Of a DNA stretch of 28,452 nt, positions 1-5,990 are shown one piece after another. The notes beneath the pieces were generated by a model. The model saw nothing but the letters and a program-made list of their open reading frames with translations, made no database searches and had not been told where the DNA came from. Position 1 is the stretch's first letter. The number at the start of each line of letters is the position of its first letter. This DNA comes from a virus. Both the position numbers and the translations under genes were made by a program. The DNA lies in the IMG/VR virus record IMGVR_UViG_3300028025_006151, positions 1-28,452 of that record, one strand, 5' to 3'.

Positions 1-186
1 GATGAACCATCTGCTTTAGCAAATTCTAAATATAGAAACGAATTTTCACCCGAAGAAACAAGACAAAGACTTTTAGAAGAAATTCAAAGAATTCAAAACT
101 CAGGAGCAACAGGAAGAAAAATAGGAACTGCTTTACAAGATGTTCAAAATAAGTTAAAAGATTTAGACAATCAAATAACTTATTAA
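1..186 (+). CDS. C-terminal end of an unknown protein (5' truncated by window)
   Basis: Frame 1 is open from the first base to a TAA at 184-186 and gives the last 61 residues of a protein. The piece is hydrophilic and rich in Glu, Gln, Lys and Asn, with the pattern of one or two long helices (for example EETRQRLLEEIQRIQN and LQDVQNKLKDLDNQ), so a coiled-coil tail is plausible. There is no motif I recognise. It reads in the same direction as everything else in the window. The stop is followed by a short terminator-like stretch, which suggests the end of a transcription unit. The missing N-terminal part prevents any functional call. Confidence 0.75.
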   Translation, partial: DEPSALANSKYRNEFSPEETRQRLLEEIQRIQNSGATGRKIGTALQDVQNKLKDLDNQITY

Positions 187-190
187 AAAA

Positions 191-217
191 GACTAGGCTC
201 CCTAAAAAATTTTTTTT
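191..217 (+). terminator. Degenerate terminator-like stretch
   Basis: The sequence GACTAGGCTCCC followed by A6/T8 resembles the left arm and tail of the terminator at 2271, which begins ACTAGGCCCC. The matching right arm (GGGAGCC) is missing. Only a weak A/T stem (203-218) remains, followed by a T run. It may be a decayed terminator or chance. Confidence 0.3.
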
Positions 218-240
218 ATATTTACCTCAAAATAAAGGTT

Positions 241-753
241 ATGTTATACAATACATCTGATCCAAAATTAGTTTTAAAGGAAATAAAAAAACTACAACCC
301 CTCAATTACAATCAATTTAAATGGTGGAGACGTTTTGATTCAAAAACAAAACCATTACCTAAAGGGGCTACATTTTTACAACGTATCCAAAATAGTGAAT
401 ATGAATTTTCACATTATTTTTGGCAATGGAAATTAACTGAAATTGAAATTAATGAACTATATACCTTATATAGAGGTGATATACAAAAATTACTCGAAAA
501 AAATTCAGTTGATTTAGCTCGTAGAAAAAGATTAATTGAGGATTTTGAAAAAGACGAAGTTGACCGTTTAAAAGCATTAAAAAATGGTTTTTTACGTGAA
601 TTTGAAATGACCAAAGAAGAATATGAACAACATATAGGAGAATTTGGAGGCACAATAGAGGAATTTTATTTTTATTGTCTCAAAACATTTGATAGATCAG
701 GTAAACAACCTGAAAAACGTGGAAGACCTAAAAAACAAATATATGACAATTAA
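241..753 (+). CDS. Unknown phage protein with a C-terminal AT-hook-like motif
   Basis: The gene encodes 170 residues and starts at ATG 241 after the leader AAAGGTT, the same GTT-ATG context seen before several other genes here. The N-terminal half is rich in aromatics (FKWWRRF, FSHYFWQWKL). Residues roughly 75-130 are charged and helical. The last residues contain KRGRPKK, the GRP core of an AT-hook flanked by basic residues, which in other proteins binds the minor groove of AT-rich DNA. A DNA-binding role is therefore possible but inferred only from that short motif. The next gene starts inside its last codons (743), which suggests co-transcription. I do not recognise the family. Confidence 0.85.
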   Translation: MLYNTSDPKLVLKEIKKLQPLNYNQFKWWRRFDSKTKPLPKGATFLQRIQNSEYEFSHYFWQWKLTEIEINELYTLYRGDIQKLLEKNSVDLARRKRLIEDFEKDEVDRLKALKNGFLREFEMTKEEYEQHIGEFGGTIEEFYFYCLKTFDRSGKQPEKRGRPKKQIYDN

Positions 754-967
754 AGAACTAATCGAAAAATTAAATGAACTAGACCCAGAATTACATGTTT
801 TTATACCTGGGTATGAGGGTGGATATCATTTTGCAGACATTTCAAAACCAGATTCATTTTGCTTAAACGTAAACAAAGAATGGTATTACGGGCCACATGA
901 ATCTATATCACACATACATGAAGAAGAAAGACCAGATTATAAAATAGTAAAAGGAATTGTATTATGA
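743..967 (+). CDS. Small conserved-type phage protein, unknown function
   Basis: The gene encodes 74 residues beginning MTIKELIEKLNELDPEL. ATG 743 is preferred over an in-frame TTG at 689 because it gives the short overlap with the upstream stop (751-753) typical of this window. The pattern of a short helix followed by a beta-rich part containing a GYEGGY motif resembles small phage proteins often found in T4-like genomes, none with a known role that I can name. It ends in TGA overlapping the ATG of the next gene (964), so translation of the two is probably coupled. Confidence 0.8.
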   Translation: MTIKELIEKLNELDPELHVFIPGYEGGYHFADISKPDSFCLNVNKEWYYGPHESISHIHEEERPDYKIVKGIVL

Positions 968-1299
968 AAAAGAAATTTATGTTATGGTTGTGCAAAATAC
1001 TTAAAGTTAATTTAGTAGAACCTATCAAACAAGAGGTACATATAAGATACGTTCATGAAAAAGTCCCATACACTCAAATATTCCATCGAGCCCAAATTAA
1101 CAAATTTGGAATTAGACCAGAGGATGAACTTTCTTTGATTACTGAACATAAAAAATCTATAGTTCAAAAAATAACCCAACATTTAGTAGAAGAAGATATT
1201 TTAACATGGGATGAATACGATGATGTTTTCACACAAACACACAACATCCAATGTTCCTTTTTTGCAGCAAAAAAACCAACCCAATTAAATCAAATATGA
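964..1299 (+). CDS. Unknown protein, 111 residues
   Basis: ATG 964 overlaps the upstream stop as ATGA. The first 15 residues are basic then hydrophobic (KKKFMLWLCKILKV). This could be a short membrane-associating helix but is too short for a confident membrane call. The rest is a mixed soluble sequence with an acidic stretch near residues 80-95 (EEDILTWDEYDD). There is no recognised motif. Its stop overlaps the start of a micro-gene at 1296, continuing the chain of coupled small genes that begins at 241. Confidence 0.75.
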   Translation: MKKKFMLWLCKILKVNLVEPIKQEVHIRYVHEKVPYTQIFHRAQINKFGIRPEDELSLITEHKKSIVQKITQHLVEEDILTWDEYDDVFTQTHNIQCSFFAAKKPTQLNQI

Positions 1300-1379
1300 A
1301 ACGATTTTTTAAATTTTTAGCTTGGTTAGAGCAAGAGCGAATTAAAGCAATGATTTTTACTGGAAAAGGTTGGAGTTAA
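1296..1379 (+). CDS. Micro-gene, 27-residue basic peptide
   Basis: ATG 1296 overlaps the previous stop (ATGA) and the frame runs to TAA 1377-1379. The peptide begins MKRFFKFLAWLEQERIKAM and ends in FTGKGWS. It is amphipathic, with an aromatic-rich front and a basic Gly-Trp end. The coupled start and the position at the end of an operon support it being translated. The short length limits confidence, and no function can be assigned. Confidence 0.5.
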   Translation: MKRFFKFLAWLEQERIKAMIFTGKGWS

Positions 1380-1390
1380 AATTTCTCTAA

Positions 1391-1400
1391 TATTTATTAT
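1391..1400 (+). promoter_or_regulatory. Promoter-like TATTTATTAT upstream of fibre gene
   Basis: TATTTATTAT lies 24 bases before the ATG at 1424, in the only intergenic gap before the fibre-like gene. It matches the TAT-N-TATAAT type motif that recurs before other genes here, and is close in character to T4-family late promoters (TATAAATA). The role is inferred. Confidence 0.4.
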
Positions 1401-1423
1401 AGTAGAAATCAAATTAATTTTAA

Positions 1424-2245
1424 ATGGCAAATTTTACCGGGCAACCAATAAGCGAATCATATCAAAGAGTACTTCAAATAGATGGAGGTGTAATCCAAGA
1501 TGGTTTAGGAAATACAGTAGATGCTACTATCAATAGCTTAACTGGATCACTTAATGGTTCTTTCAATGGATCAGCCAATATTTCAAGTTCACTAACAGTA
1601 ACAGGATCAACTAGTTTATACAATCCTGGGTCTACTGTTTTATCTGTAAATGGAACCCAAGGAGAAATATTCAATATAACAGATGATACCTCAGGTGATT
1701 TACTTGTTATACAAAGTGGATCAACAGATTTATTTGTTGTATCTTCAAGTGGTGAAGTAATAATTTCAGGTTCAATTAGTTTTGGAGACGGTAGTCAAAT
1801 CCAATCCCTCTCAGCTAGTTCAGGTGATGGTTATGGATATACAACATTACAATTAAAACCAGATACTAGTTTATTCACAGATCAATACTTAATATTAGAC
1901 CCAACATCACCAAATCATATCCATCTTAGAGCTGGTGGTGCAATAGATTCATCAAGTGCTTATTTATATTTAGGTGGTGAAAAATCAAATGTAGTTGTAC
2001 GAAATTTAGATAATTCATTTAATGAAAAACATTGGGTTCAAATCAATTCTCAAACAGGTTCAACTCAAAATACATGGACATTTGATGCAGATGGAACCTT
2101 AACCATCTCAGATCTTCTCCAACTCCCAGTAAGAACTACTGACCCAGGAACACCAGTTGAAGGTATGATTATGGCTTCAGGTTCTGTAGGTTCAAGTAAA
2201 TTATATTACTATAATGGAACTACTTGGGTTGATTTAACAGCTTAA
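1424..2245 (+). CDS. Tail-fibre-like structural protein
   Basis: The gene encodes 273 residues, rich in Ser, Gly, Thr and Asn, with alternating hydrophobic beta-strand patterns throughout. Repeated short units such as LTGSLNGSFNGSANISSSLTV and VVSSSGEVIISGSISFGDGS are typical of phage fibre or adhesin beta-helices. The C-terminus (LPVRTTDPGTPVEGM, then LYYYNGTTWVDLTA) is a type of ending common in phage tail-fibre and structural proteins. I infer a distal fibre or decoration protein. It stands alone between a promoter-like motif and a terminator at 2271, so it looks like a monocistronic late gene. There is no enzymatic motif. Confidence 0.75.
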   Translation: MANFTGQPISESYQRVLQIDGGVIQDGLGNTVDATINSLTGSLNGSFNGSANISSSLTVTGSTSLYNPGSTVLSVNGTQGEIFNITDDTSGDLLVIQSGSTDLFVVSSSGEVIISGSISFGDGSQIQSLSASSGDGYGYTTLQLKPDTSLFTDQYLILDPTSPNHIHLRAGGAIDSSSAYLYLGGEKSNVVVRNLDNSFNEKHWVQINSQTGSTQNTWTFDADGTLTISDLLQLPVRTTDPGTPVEGMIMASGSVGSSKLYYYNGTTWVDLTA

Positions 2246-2270
2246 ATTTAACATTTTATTTAAAAAAACT

Positions 2271-2291
2271 AGGCCCCCCAAAGGGGCCTTT
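2271..2291 (+). terminator. Intrinsic terminator, GGCCCC/GGGGCC stem
   Basis: GGCCCC (2272-2277) pairs with GGGGCC (2283-2288) across a CCAAA loop, with A-T closing the stem and TTT after it; a run of A precedes it. This ends the fibre gene unit. The stem is nearly the same as the one at 16427, which also follows a structural gene. Confidence 0.75.
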
Positions 2292-2318
2292 GTATATTCT
2301 AGTATTAAAATAAAAGTT

Positions 2319-2570
2319 ATGACATTAAAAAGAAAAATTAAATTTAAATTTTTACGTGTTTTAAGAAACATGGGTTTTATCTGCCAAAAAGAATACAAAC
2401 CTATAAAAGGCATTCGAGTATCTAAATCAATCCACCCTGATGGAACAGAAACATTTTACTCTTCCCCGTTAAAGGAAATTCCAAAAAACCAAAATGATTT
2501 AGAATCTGCAATTCATATTTACAAAGAAATTAAAAATCAAAATAAAAATAATGAAGGTAATTTGCATTAA
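2319..2570 (+). CDS. Unknown small basic protein
   Basis: The gene encodes 83 residues and starts at ATG 2319 in the recurrent AAAGTT-ATG context just after the terminator. It is therefore probably the first gene of the long unit that carries the deazaguanine genes. The N-terminus is strongly basic (LKRKIKFKFLRVLRNM), followed by a short stretch SIHPDGTETFYSS and a polar tail. Nothing identifies a family. Its last 20 bases overlap the next gene in another frame. Confidence 0.65.
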   Translation: MTLKRKIKFKFLRVLRNMGFICQKEYKPIKGIRVSKSIHPDGTETFYSSPLKEIPKNQNDLESAIHIYKEIKNQNKNNEGNLH

Positions 2571-2796
2571 TGATAAAAAACTACCTGAAGGAGGGGAACT
2601 CATTGAAGGTAGGGAATATGAAGTTGAAAGAGAATTTATTAACAACTTTGATCAAAAAGTATTTGTTATAGCTGGAGTTAACAACTATGGTATGACTAAA
2701 ATGGGATTACGTTGGTATGGTTATAGCGCAGATCGTTTTGCAAGTGCTGATGGTGTATATGAAGAAGCAACAGAATATAATTACGCATTAAATTAA
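2551..2796 (+). CDS. Small conserved-type protein, possible SH3-like beta fold
   Basis: The gene encodes 81 residues beginning MKVICINDKKLPEGGEL. It has regular beta-strand alternation (YEVEREFI, KVFVIAGVNNYG) and a WYGYSADRFA end. Sequences of this general type (MKV.CIND....EG..Y.V) are frequent in Bacteroidota phages and hosts as small uncharacterised proteins. That impression comes from memory and not from a search. The gene sits directly before the DpdA-like gene with one base between stop and start. An accessory role in the modification pathway cannot be excluded or shown. Confidence 0.75.
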   Translation: MKVICINDKKLPEGGELIEGREYEVEREFINNFDQKVFVIAGVNNYGMTKMGLRWYGYSADRFASADGVYEEATEYNYALN

Positions 2797-2797
2797 T

Positions 2798-3592
2798 ATG
2801 AAAAAAATAAAAATATCACACGAAGTACCGTTTTGCCTACTTGAGCAAAATTTAAATTGGTCAGATTACCAATACTGTTTACCCCACTTAATGGAGGAAG
2901 ACGAAACATATCGCAATTTTTTCATGCAATGTAAAGAAAACGGTGTAGAAATTTATCTCGATAATAGCTTACATGAACTTGGTGCTAGCGTAGGAGATGA
3001 ATTGCTTATCAAATGGCTCAACATTTTAGAACCATCTACATTTTTTATCCCAGATGTATGGGAAGATATGACAGGCTCAGTTGTAAATGCTAGAAGGTGG
3101 TCAACCATTAAAGTATCCAAAAAGACAACAAAATGTGCAGTAGTTCAAGCAAAGGACTTACATGAAGCTACATTATGTACTAGAACATACAAAGATTTAG
3201 GATACAAGAAAATAGCATATTCATATGGAGCATCTTACTACAATGACTTGTGCCCACACCCAGATAAGGATTTTGGAAAAGCTGTAGGTAGATTTATGGC
3301 TATTTCAACTTTATATAAAAATAAAACATTAACTGATTTTGATCGTGTACATTTACTTGGGACTTCAAACCCAATTGAATTTGGAATGTATGGTAATTTT
3401 AAATTTATAGAATCAATTGACACTTCAAACCCAGTAATGGCTGGAATAGAAAAACGAGTATATCATCAATTGGGTATATCTCCTAAACCAGTAGCCAACA
3501 TGAACAAATATCAAGATGTAAGTGAAGACTTTATTGAAACTGAACTTATAGAATATAATATTAAAAAATTTAGAGAAATAAATAACTTATAA
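2798..3592 (+). CDS. dpdA: DpdA-like DNA guanine transglycosylase (TGT fold), candidate
   Basis: The predicted role is exchange of guanine in DNA for preQ0. The 264 residues contain signs of the tRNA-guanine transglycosylase barrel: YLDNSLHELG at 53-62, in the place of the TGT DSGGFQ segment (D55 as candidate acid/base); IPDVWED at 84-90; HLLGTSNP at 185-192, like the HLLG strand; and SIDTSNP at 206-212, where D208 fits the catalytic nucleophile position of DSS-type motifs. The Cys-rich zinc site near the C-terminus of tRNA enzymes is absent and the protein is shorter than a usual TGT (about 370 residues or more). Both fit phage DpdA proteins rather than tRNA enzymes. The strongest support is the context: queC, queD and queE follow on the same strand. 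Alternative: an unusual TGT paralogue acting on RNA. Confidence 0.75.
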   Translation: MKKIKISHEVPFCLLEQNLNWSDYQYCLPHLMEEDETYRNFFMQCKENGVEIYLDNSLHELGASVGDELLIKWLNILEPSTFFIPDVWEDMTGSVVNARRWSTIKVSKKTTKCAVVQAKDLHEATLCTRTYKDLGYKKIAYSYGASYYNDLCPHPDKDFGKAVGRFMAISTLYKNKTLTDFDRVHLLGTSNPIEFGMYGNFKFIESIDTSNPVMAGIEKRVYHQLGISPKPVANMNKYQDVSEDFIETELIEYNIKKFREINNL

Positions 3593-3593
3593 T

Positions 3594-3848
3594 ATGGAAT
3601 ACTTATCACTTTATGATTACCTAAGAAAACCAGCAGGTGAACAATTAGGAAAAGAAGTAGCTGTAACCGCTATTCAAAACAAAATCCCAATCCAAACAAG
3701 AAAAGTTTCAAATCCAAAATATACAGGCACAGTAAATTTGTACCCTAAGGATTTCTTGGATTTCTATTTTAGAGAACCCGAATCTATCCATATGGAAGAT
3801 CTACCAGGGCAAATCAATTACGATATTGATGACGATTTACCTTTTTAA
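3594..3848 (+). CDS. Small protein ending in an SSB-like DDDLPF tip
   Basis: The gene encodes 84 residues and starts one base after the dpdA stop. The body (LYDYLRKPAGEQLGKEVAV ... YPKDFLDFYF) looks like a small alpha/beta domain with no known motif. The last eight residues, DIDDDLPF, match the acidic hydrophobic tip of bacterial SSB proteins (DDDIPF or DDDLPF), which recruits many DNA-maintenance enzymes. There is no room for an OB fold of normal SSB length, so it is not an SSB. It may bind the same host or phage partners as SSB does. The function is inferred only from this tail. Confidence 0.75.
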   Translation: MEYLSLYDYLRKPAGEQLGKEVAVTAIQNKIPIQTRKVSNPKYTGTVNLYPKDFLDFYFREPESIHMEDLPGQINYDIDDDLPF

Positions 3849-3850
3849 TT

Positions 3851-4024
3851 ATGGATACAAAAACATTTGAAGGGTACCGTGAAGTTTGGAAAGCAGAATG
3901 GTATAATCATTGGAGACTTTTGGACATTGATTTTGAAACTTACATGTTGATGGGGGGAATGACCAAAGAAGAATTTGATGAATTAAATAAAGAAAAACAT
4001 GGCAAAGAACTATCCGAAAAATAG
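3851..4024 (+). CDS. Unknown 57-residue protein
   Basis: ATG 3851 lies two bases after the preceding stop and the frame is open to TAG 4022-4024. The peptide is rich in Trp, Glu and Lys (YREVWKAEWYNHWRLLDID) and ends in a charged helix (MTKEEFDELNKEKHGKELSEK). Its last 26 bases overlap the next gene. It belongs to the string of small genes between dpdA and queC. No function is suggested by the sequence. Confidence 0.6.
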   Translation: MDTKTFEGYREVWKAEWYNHWRLLDIDFETYMLMGGMTKEEFDELNKEKHGKELSEK

Positions 4025-4142
4025 TAGTGCTTTAGATAAAGGATGGCATGACTTGATTTTAAAATTATTAAAACCAATATCTCGCTTACGTTTATCTAAT
4101 GAAGACGAAGAAACAATAAGAAAAATAATAAACAAATTATGA
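3999..4142 (+). CDS. Unknown 47-residue protein
   Basis: ATG 3999 lies inside the end of the 57-residue gene and the frame ends in TGA 4140-4142, which overlaps the ATG of queC (ATGA). That coupling supports real translation. The peptide contains a short hydrophobic helix (WHDLILKLLKPISRLRL) followed by an acidic stretch and a basic end. There is no family match that I can name. Confidence 0.55.
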   Translation: MAKNYPKNSSALDKGWHDLILKLLKPISRLRLSNEDEETIRKIINKL

Positions 4143-4846
4143 AACAAGGAAAAGCAATCGTAGTATTCTCAGGTGGACAAGATTCCACTACATGCCTGTA
4201 TTGGGCTCTAAATAGATATGAACAAGTAGAAGCCATAACATTCCAGTATGGTCAAAAACATGACATTGAAATAGAACAATCTAAAAAAATCCTTGAAAAA
4301 ACAGGTGTTAAACAGATTGTAGTTAACCTAGACCAATCACTTGGGTTTTTAGCTGAAAGTGCTTTAACATCAAATGGAGATGTATCTCAAATCAACAAAT
4401 ATGGATTACCTTCCTCATTTGTACCTGGTAGAAATGGTATTTTTCTTTACAATGCATACGTTTATGCTTTAAAAGTTGGAGCAGATGCTTTGGTAACAGG
4501 GGTTTGCCAAACGGATTATAGCGGTTATCCTGACTGTAGACGTGATTTTATCGATCAACTTTTAAAAACCATGGAAATGGGTGTATTTGGAGAGAACACA
4601 AGTGGTTTAACGATAGAAACACCTTTAATGTATCTAGACAAAGCTGATACATTTAAATTAGCGGTGGATGAAGGTTGTTTAGAAGATGTAATTCAACTTT
4701 CCCACACTTGTTATAATGGGCAACGTTTATACCAATTTGAATGGGGGTGGAGCTCAGAACAGGGAACAGAAGAAGACCCATTCTGCCCAGCATGCCAATT
4801 GAGAGCTAATGGATGGGAAGAATATAAAACAAGATACAATGGCTGA
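4139..4846 (+). CDS. queC: QueC, 7-cyano-7-deazaguanine (preQ0) synthase
   Basis: This enzyme turns 7-carboxy-7-deazaguanine into preQ0 with ATP and ammonia. The 235 residues (normal length) start at ATG 4139 overlapping the upstream stop. SGGQDSTT near residue 11 is the PP-loop that binds ATP. GQKHDIE, VPGRNGIF and VCQTDYSGYPDCR are typical QueC segments, and SHTCYNG and CQLRANG mark the C-terminal metal site. Usual QueC has one Cys in TCYNG plus CxxCxxC. Here Cys191, Cys216 and Cys219 remain, but the first Cys of the triplet is Asp213, with about 15 extra residues between TCYNG and that site. It belongs to the preQ0 pathway with queD and queE downstream and folE at 16474. Confidence 0.95.
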   Translation: MKQGKAIVVFSGGQDSTTCLYWALNRYEQVEAITFQYGQKHDIEIEQSKKILEKTGVKQIVVNLDQSLGFLAESALTSNGDVSQINKYGLPSSFVPGRNGIFLYNAYVYALKVGADALVTGVCQTDYSGYPDCRRDFIDQLLKTMEMGVFGENTSGLTIETPLMYLDKADTFKLAVDEGCLEDVIQLSHTCYNGQRLYQFEWGWSSEQGTEEDPFCPACQLRANGWEEYKTRYNG

Positions 4847-5108
4847 TTGGGATAAATTAAACGAAAAATTAGATTCTACTTTAAATTCAATGACACCAGA
4901 AGATTGGATAGAATGGATAAATAAAACTCAGGATAGTTGTATTATAGATTGGGAATTACATCAAAAAGTTATGGCAAAGAAAAACAAAAACACCATAAAA
5001 GTATGTACTGGAGTAGGACTAAATATGTTCTTCCCAGAATATATTACAGTTGAAATAGAAAAACCAATAGAAAAAGAATATAAAAATAAAAAAGATGGCA
5101 AAATTTAA
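4839..5108 (+). CDS. Unknown 89-residue protein between queC and queD
   Basis: An ATG also occurs at 4809, but 4839 gives a short 8-base overlap with queC instead of 38 bases, so MADWDKLNEKL is the preferred start. The N-terminal half is an acidic, Trp-rich helical segment (MTPEDWIEWINKTQDSCIIDW). The C-terminal half has a beta-like part and a Lys/Glu-rich tail. It overlaps queD by 14 bases. Its tight placement between two pathway genes suggests co-expression with them, but nothing in the sequence shows a role in modification. Confidence 0.65.
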   Translation: MADWDKLNEKLDSTLNSMTPEDWIEWINKTQDSCIIDWELHQKVMAKKNKNTIKVCTGVGLNMFFPEYITVEIEKPIEKEYKNKKDGKI

Positions 5109-5559
5109 CTCAACAAAACTATTTGATGGATACTCAACATGCTTTCGTCAATGGAAAGCAGACGGAACTCATTGTAGATTTTTACACGGATACGCAGTAT
5201 CATTTAGAGTATGGTTTGAGGGTGAATTAGATCATAGAAATTGGGTATGGGATTTTGGTGGTATGAAACGTGCAAAAACCCAAATTGCAGGTATGTCTCC
5301 AAAAGATTATTTTACATATCTGTTAGACCACACAACAATTATAGCTGAAGATGATCCATATTTAGAAAACTTCATACAAATGGCGCAAGATGGTATTATT
5401 CAACTTAGAATTTTAGAAGCTACTGGATGTGAAAGATTTGCTGAGTATTTGTATAATACAATCAATGCATTCTTAAAGGAAGAAACAGAAGGACGAGTAA
5501 AAGCAATCAAAGTAGAAGTTTATGAACACGAAAGAAACTCAGCTAGTTATGGGGAATAA
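5095..5559 (+). CDS. queD: QueD-like 6-carboxytetrahydropterin synthase
   Basis: This enzyme converts dihydroneopterin triphosphate, the product of FolE, to 6-carboxytetrahydropterin. The 154 residues have the T-fold pattern: THCRFLHG at 25-32 with the catalytic Cys27, a WVWDFGGMK strand (50-58), LLDHTT at 76-81 (Asp78-His79), and EATGCERFA at 108-116 with the substrate-anchoring Glu113. Two zinc ligands differ from the textbook enzyme. The first His falls on Cys16 (YSTCF) and the HGH motif is HGY (Tyr33), leaving His31 unchanged. The protein is larger than E. coli QueD (about 120 residues), with an insert around 60-95. The family call is strong; the exact metal site is uncertain. Confidence 0.9.
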   Translation: MAKFNSTKLFDGYSTCFRQWKADGTHCRFLHGYAVSFRVWFEGELDHRNWVWDFGGMKRAKTQIAGMSPKDYFTYLLDHTTIIAEDDPYLENFIQMAQDGIIQLRILEATGCERFAEYLYNTINAFLKEETEGRVKAIKVEVYEHERNSASYGE

Positions 5560-5680
5560 AAAGTCTAAACAACTTAAACCTGTTCCCCCAATTACAATAG
5601 GACCATTTAGTCCTAGAGTAGCAAAAATACTTTTAGAAGTAGATAAAGAATACCAAAAAAATAGAAAAAATGAAAAATAG
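5549..5680 (+). CDS. Unknown 43-residue basic protein
   Basis: ATG 5549 overlaps the end of queD by 11 bases and the frame runs to TAG 5678-5680. The peptide is Lys-rich with a Pro-rich middle (KPVPPITIGPFSPRVAK) and a charged helical end. Its end overlaps the next micro-gene. The short length and the absence of a known family leave the function open. Confidence 0.5.
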   Translation: MGNKKSKQLKPVPPITIGPFSPRVAKILLEVDKEYQKNRKNEK

Positions 5681-5741
5681 TTATTACACAACAACCACCA
5701 CTTTTGGTGATGTCAAATTTCAATATATTTTAACAAAATGA
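5670..5741 (+). CDS. Micro-gene, 23-residue peptide
   Basis: ATG 5670 lies in the last codons of the preceding gene and TGA 5739-5741 overlaps the thioredoxin start as ATGA. The peptide begins MKNSYYTTTTTFGDVKF. It fills an otherwise empty 57-base gap and may exist mainly to carry ribosomes to the thioredoxin start. Supported only by its coupled position. Confidence 0.35.
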   Translation: MKNSYYTTTTTFGDVKFQYILTK

Positions 5742-5986
5742 AAAAAATCTTATACTTTTCAAGTACGTGGTGTCAACCGTGCAAGAATTTCAAACCAGTA
5801 ATGGAGCAAGTAAGCCGCGAACTACCTGTACAATTTATTGATGTAGATGCGAGTCCTCAATTAGTTGCAGAATATGGTGTAAGAAGCGTACCTACAGTTA
5901 TAATAATAAATAATGGGCAAGTTTCAAGTAGACAAGCCGGAGTTTTAACAGAATCACAGATAAAGAATCTGTGGAACCAAAATTAA
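5738..5986 (+). CDS. Thioredoxin-like protein
   Basis: The gene encodes 82 residues with the active-site motif WCQPC (Cys12 and Cys15), a conserved Asp-rich strand (FIDVDAS), and the cis-proline segment VRSVPTVII (Pro52). It is a compact thioredoxin, shorter than the usual 105 residues, similar in size to phage NrdC-type redoxins. It reduces disulfides using electrons from a reductase. T4-like phages usually use such a protein with ribonucleotide reductase. Here it lies between queD and queE, so it might instead keep pathway cysteines reduced; that is speculative. Confidence 0.92.
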   Translation: MKKILYFSSTWCQPCKNFKPVMEQVSRELPVQFIDVDASPQLVAEYGVRSVPTVIIINNGQVSSRQAGVLTESQIKNLWNQN

Positions 5987-5990
5987 ATTT

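Noticed and set aside
2798-3592. Ordinary tRNA-guanine transglycosylase for queuosine in tRNA
   Set aside because: The zinc site and about 100 residues are missing, and the phage preQ0 cluster fits a DNA-acting form better; not fully excluded.
3594-3848. Single-stranded DNA-binding protein
   Set aside because: Only the acidic tip is SSB-like. The 84-residue body has no recognisable OB-fold pattern and is too short.
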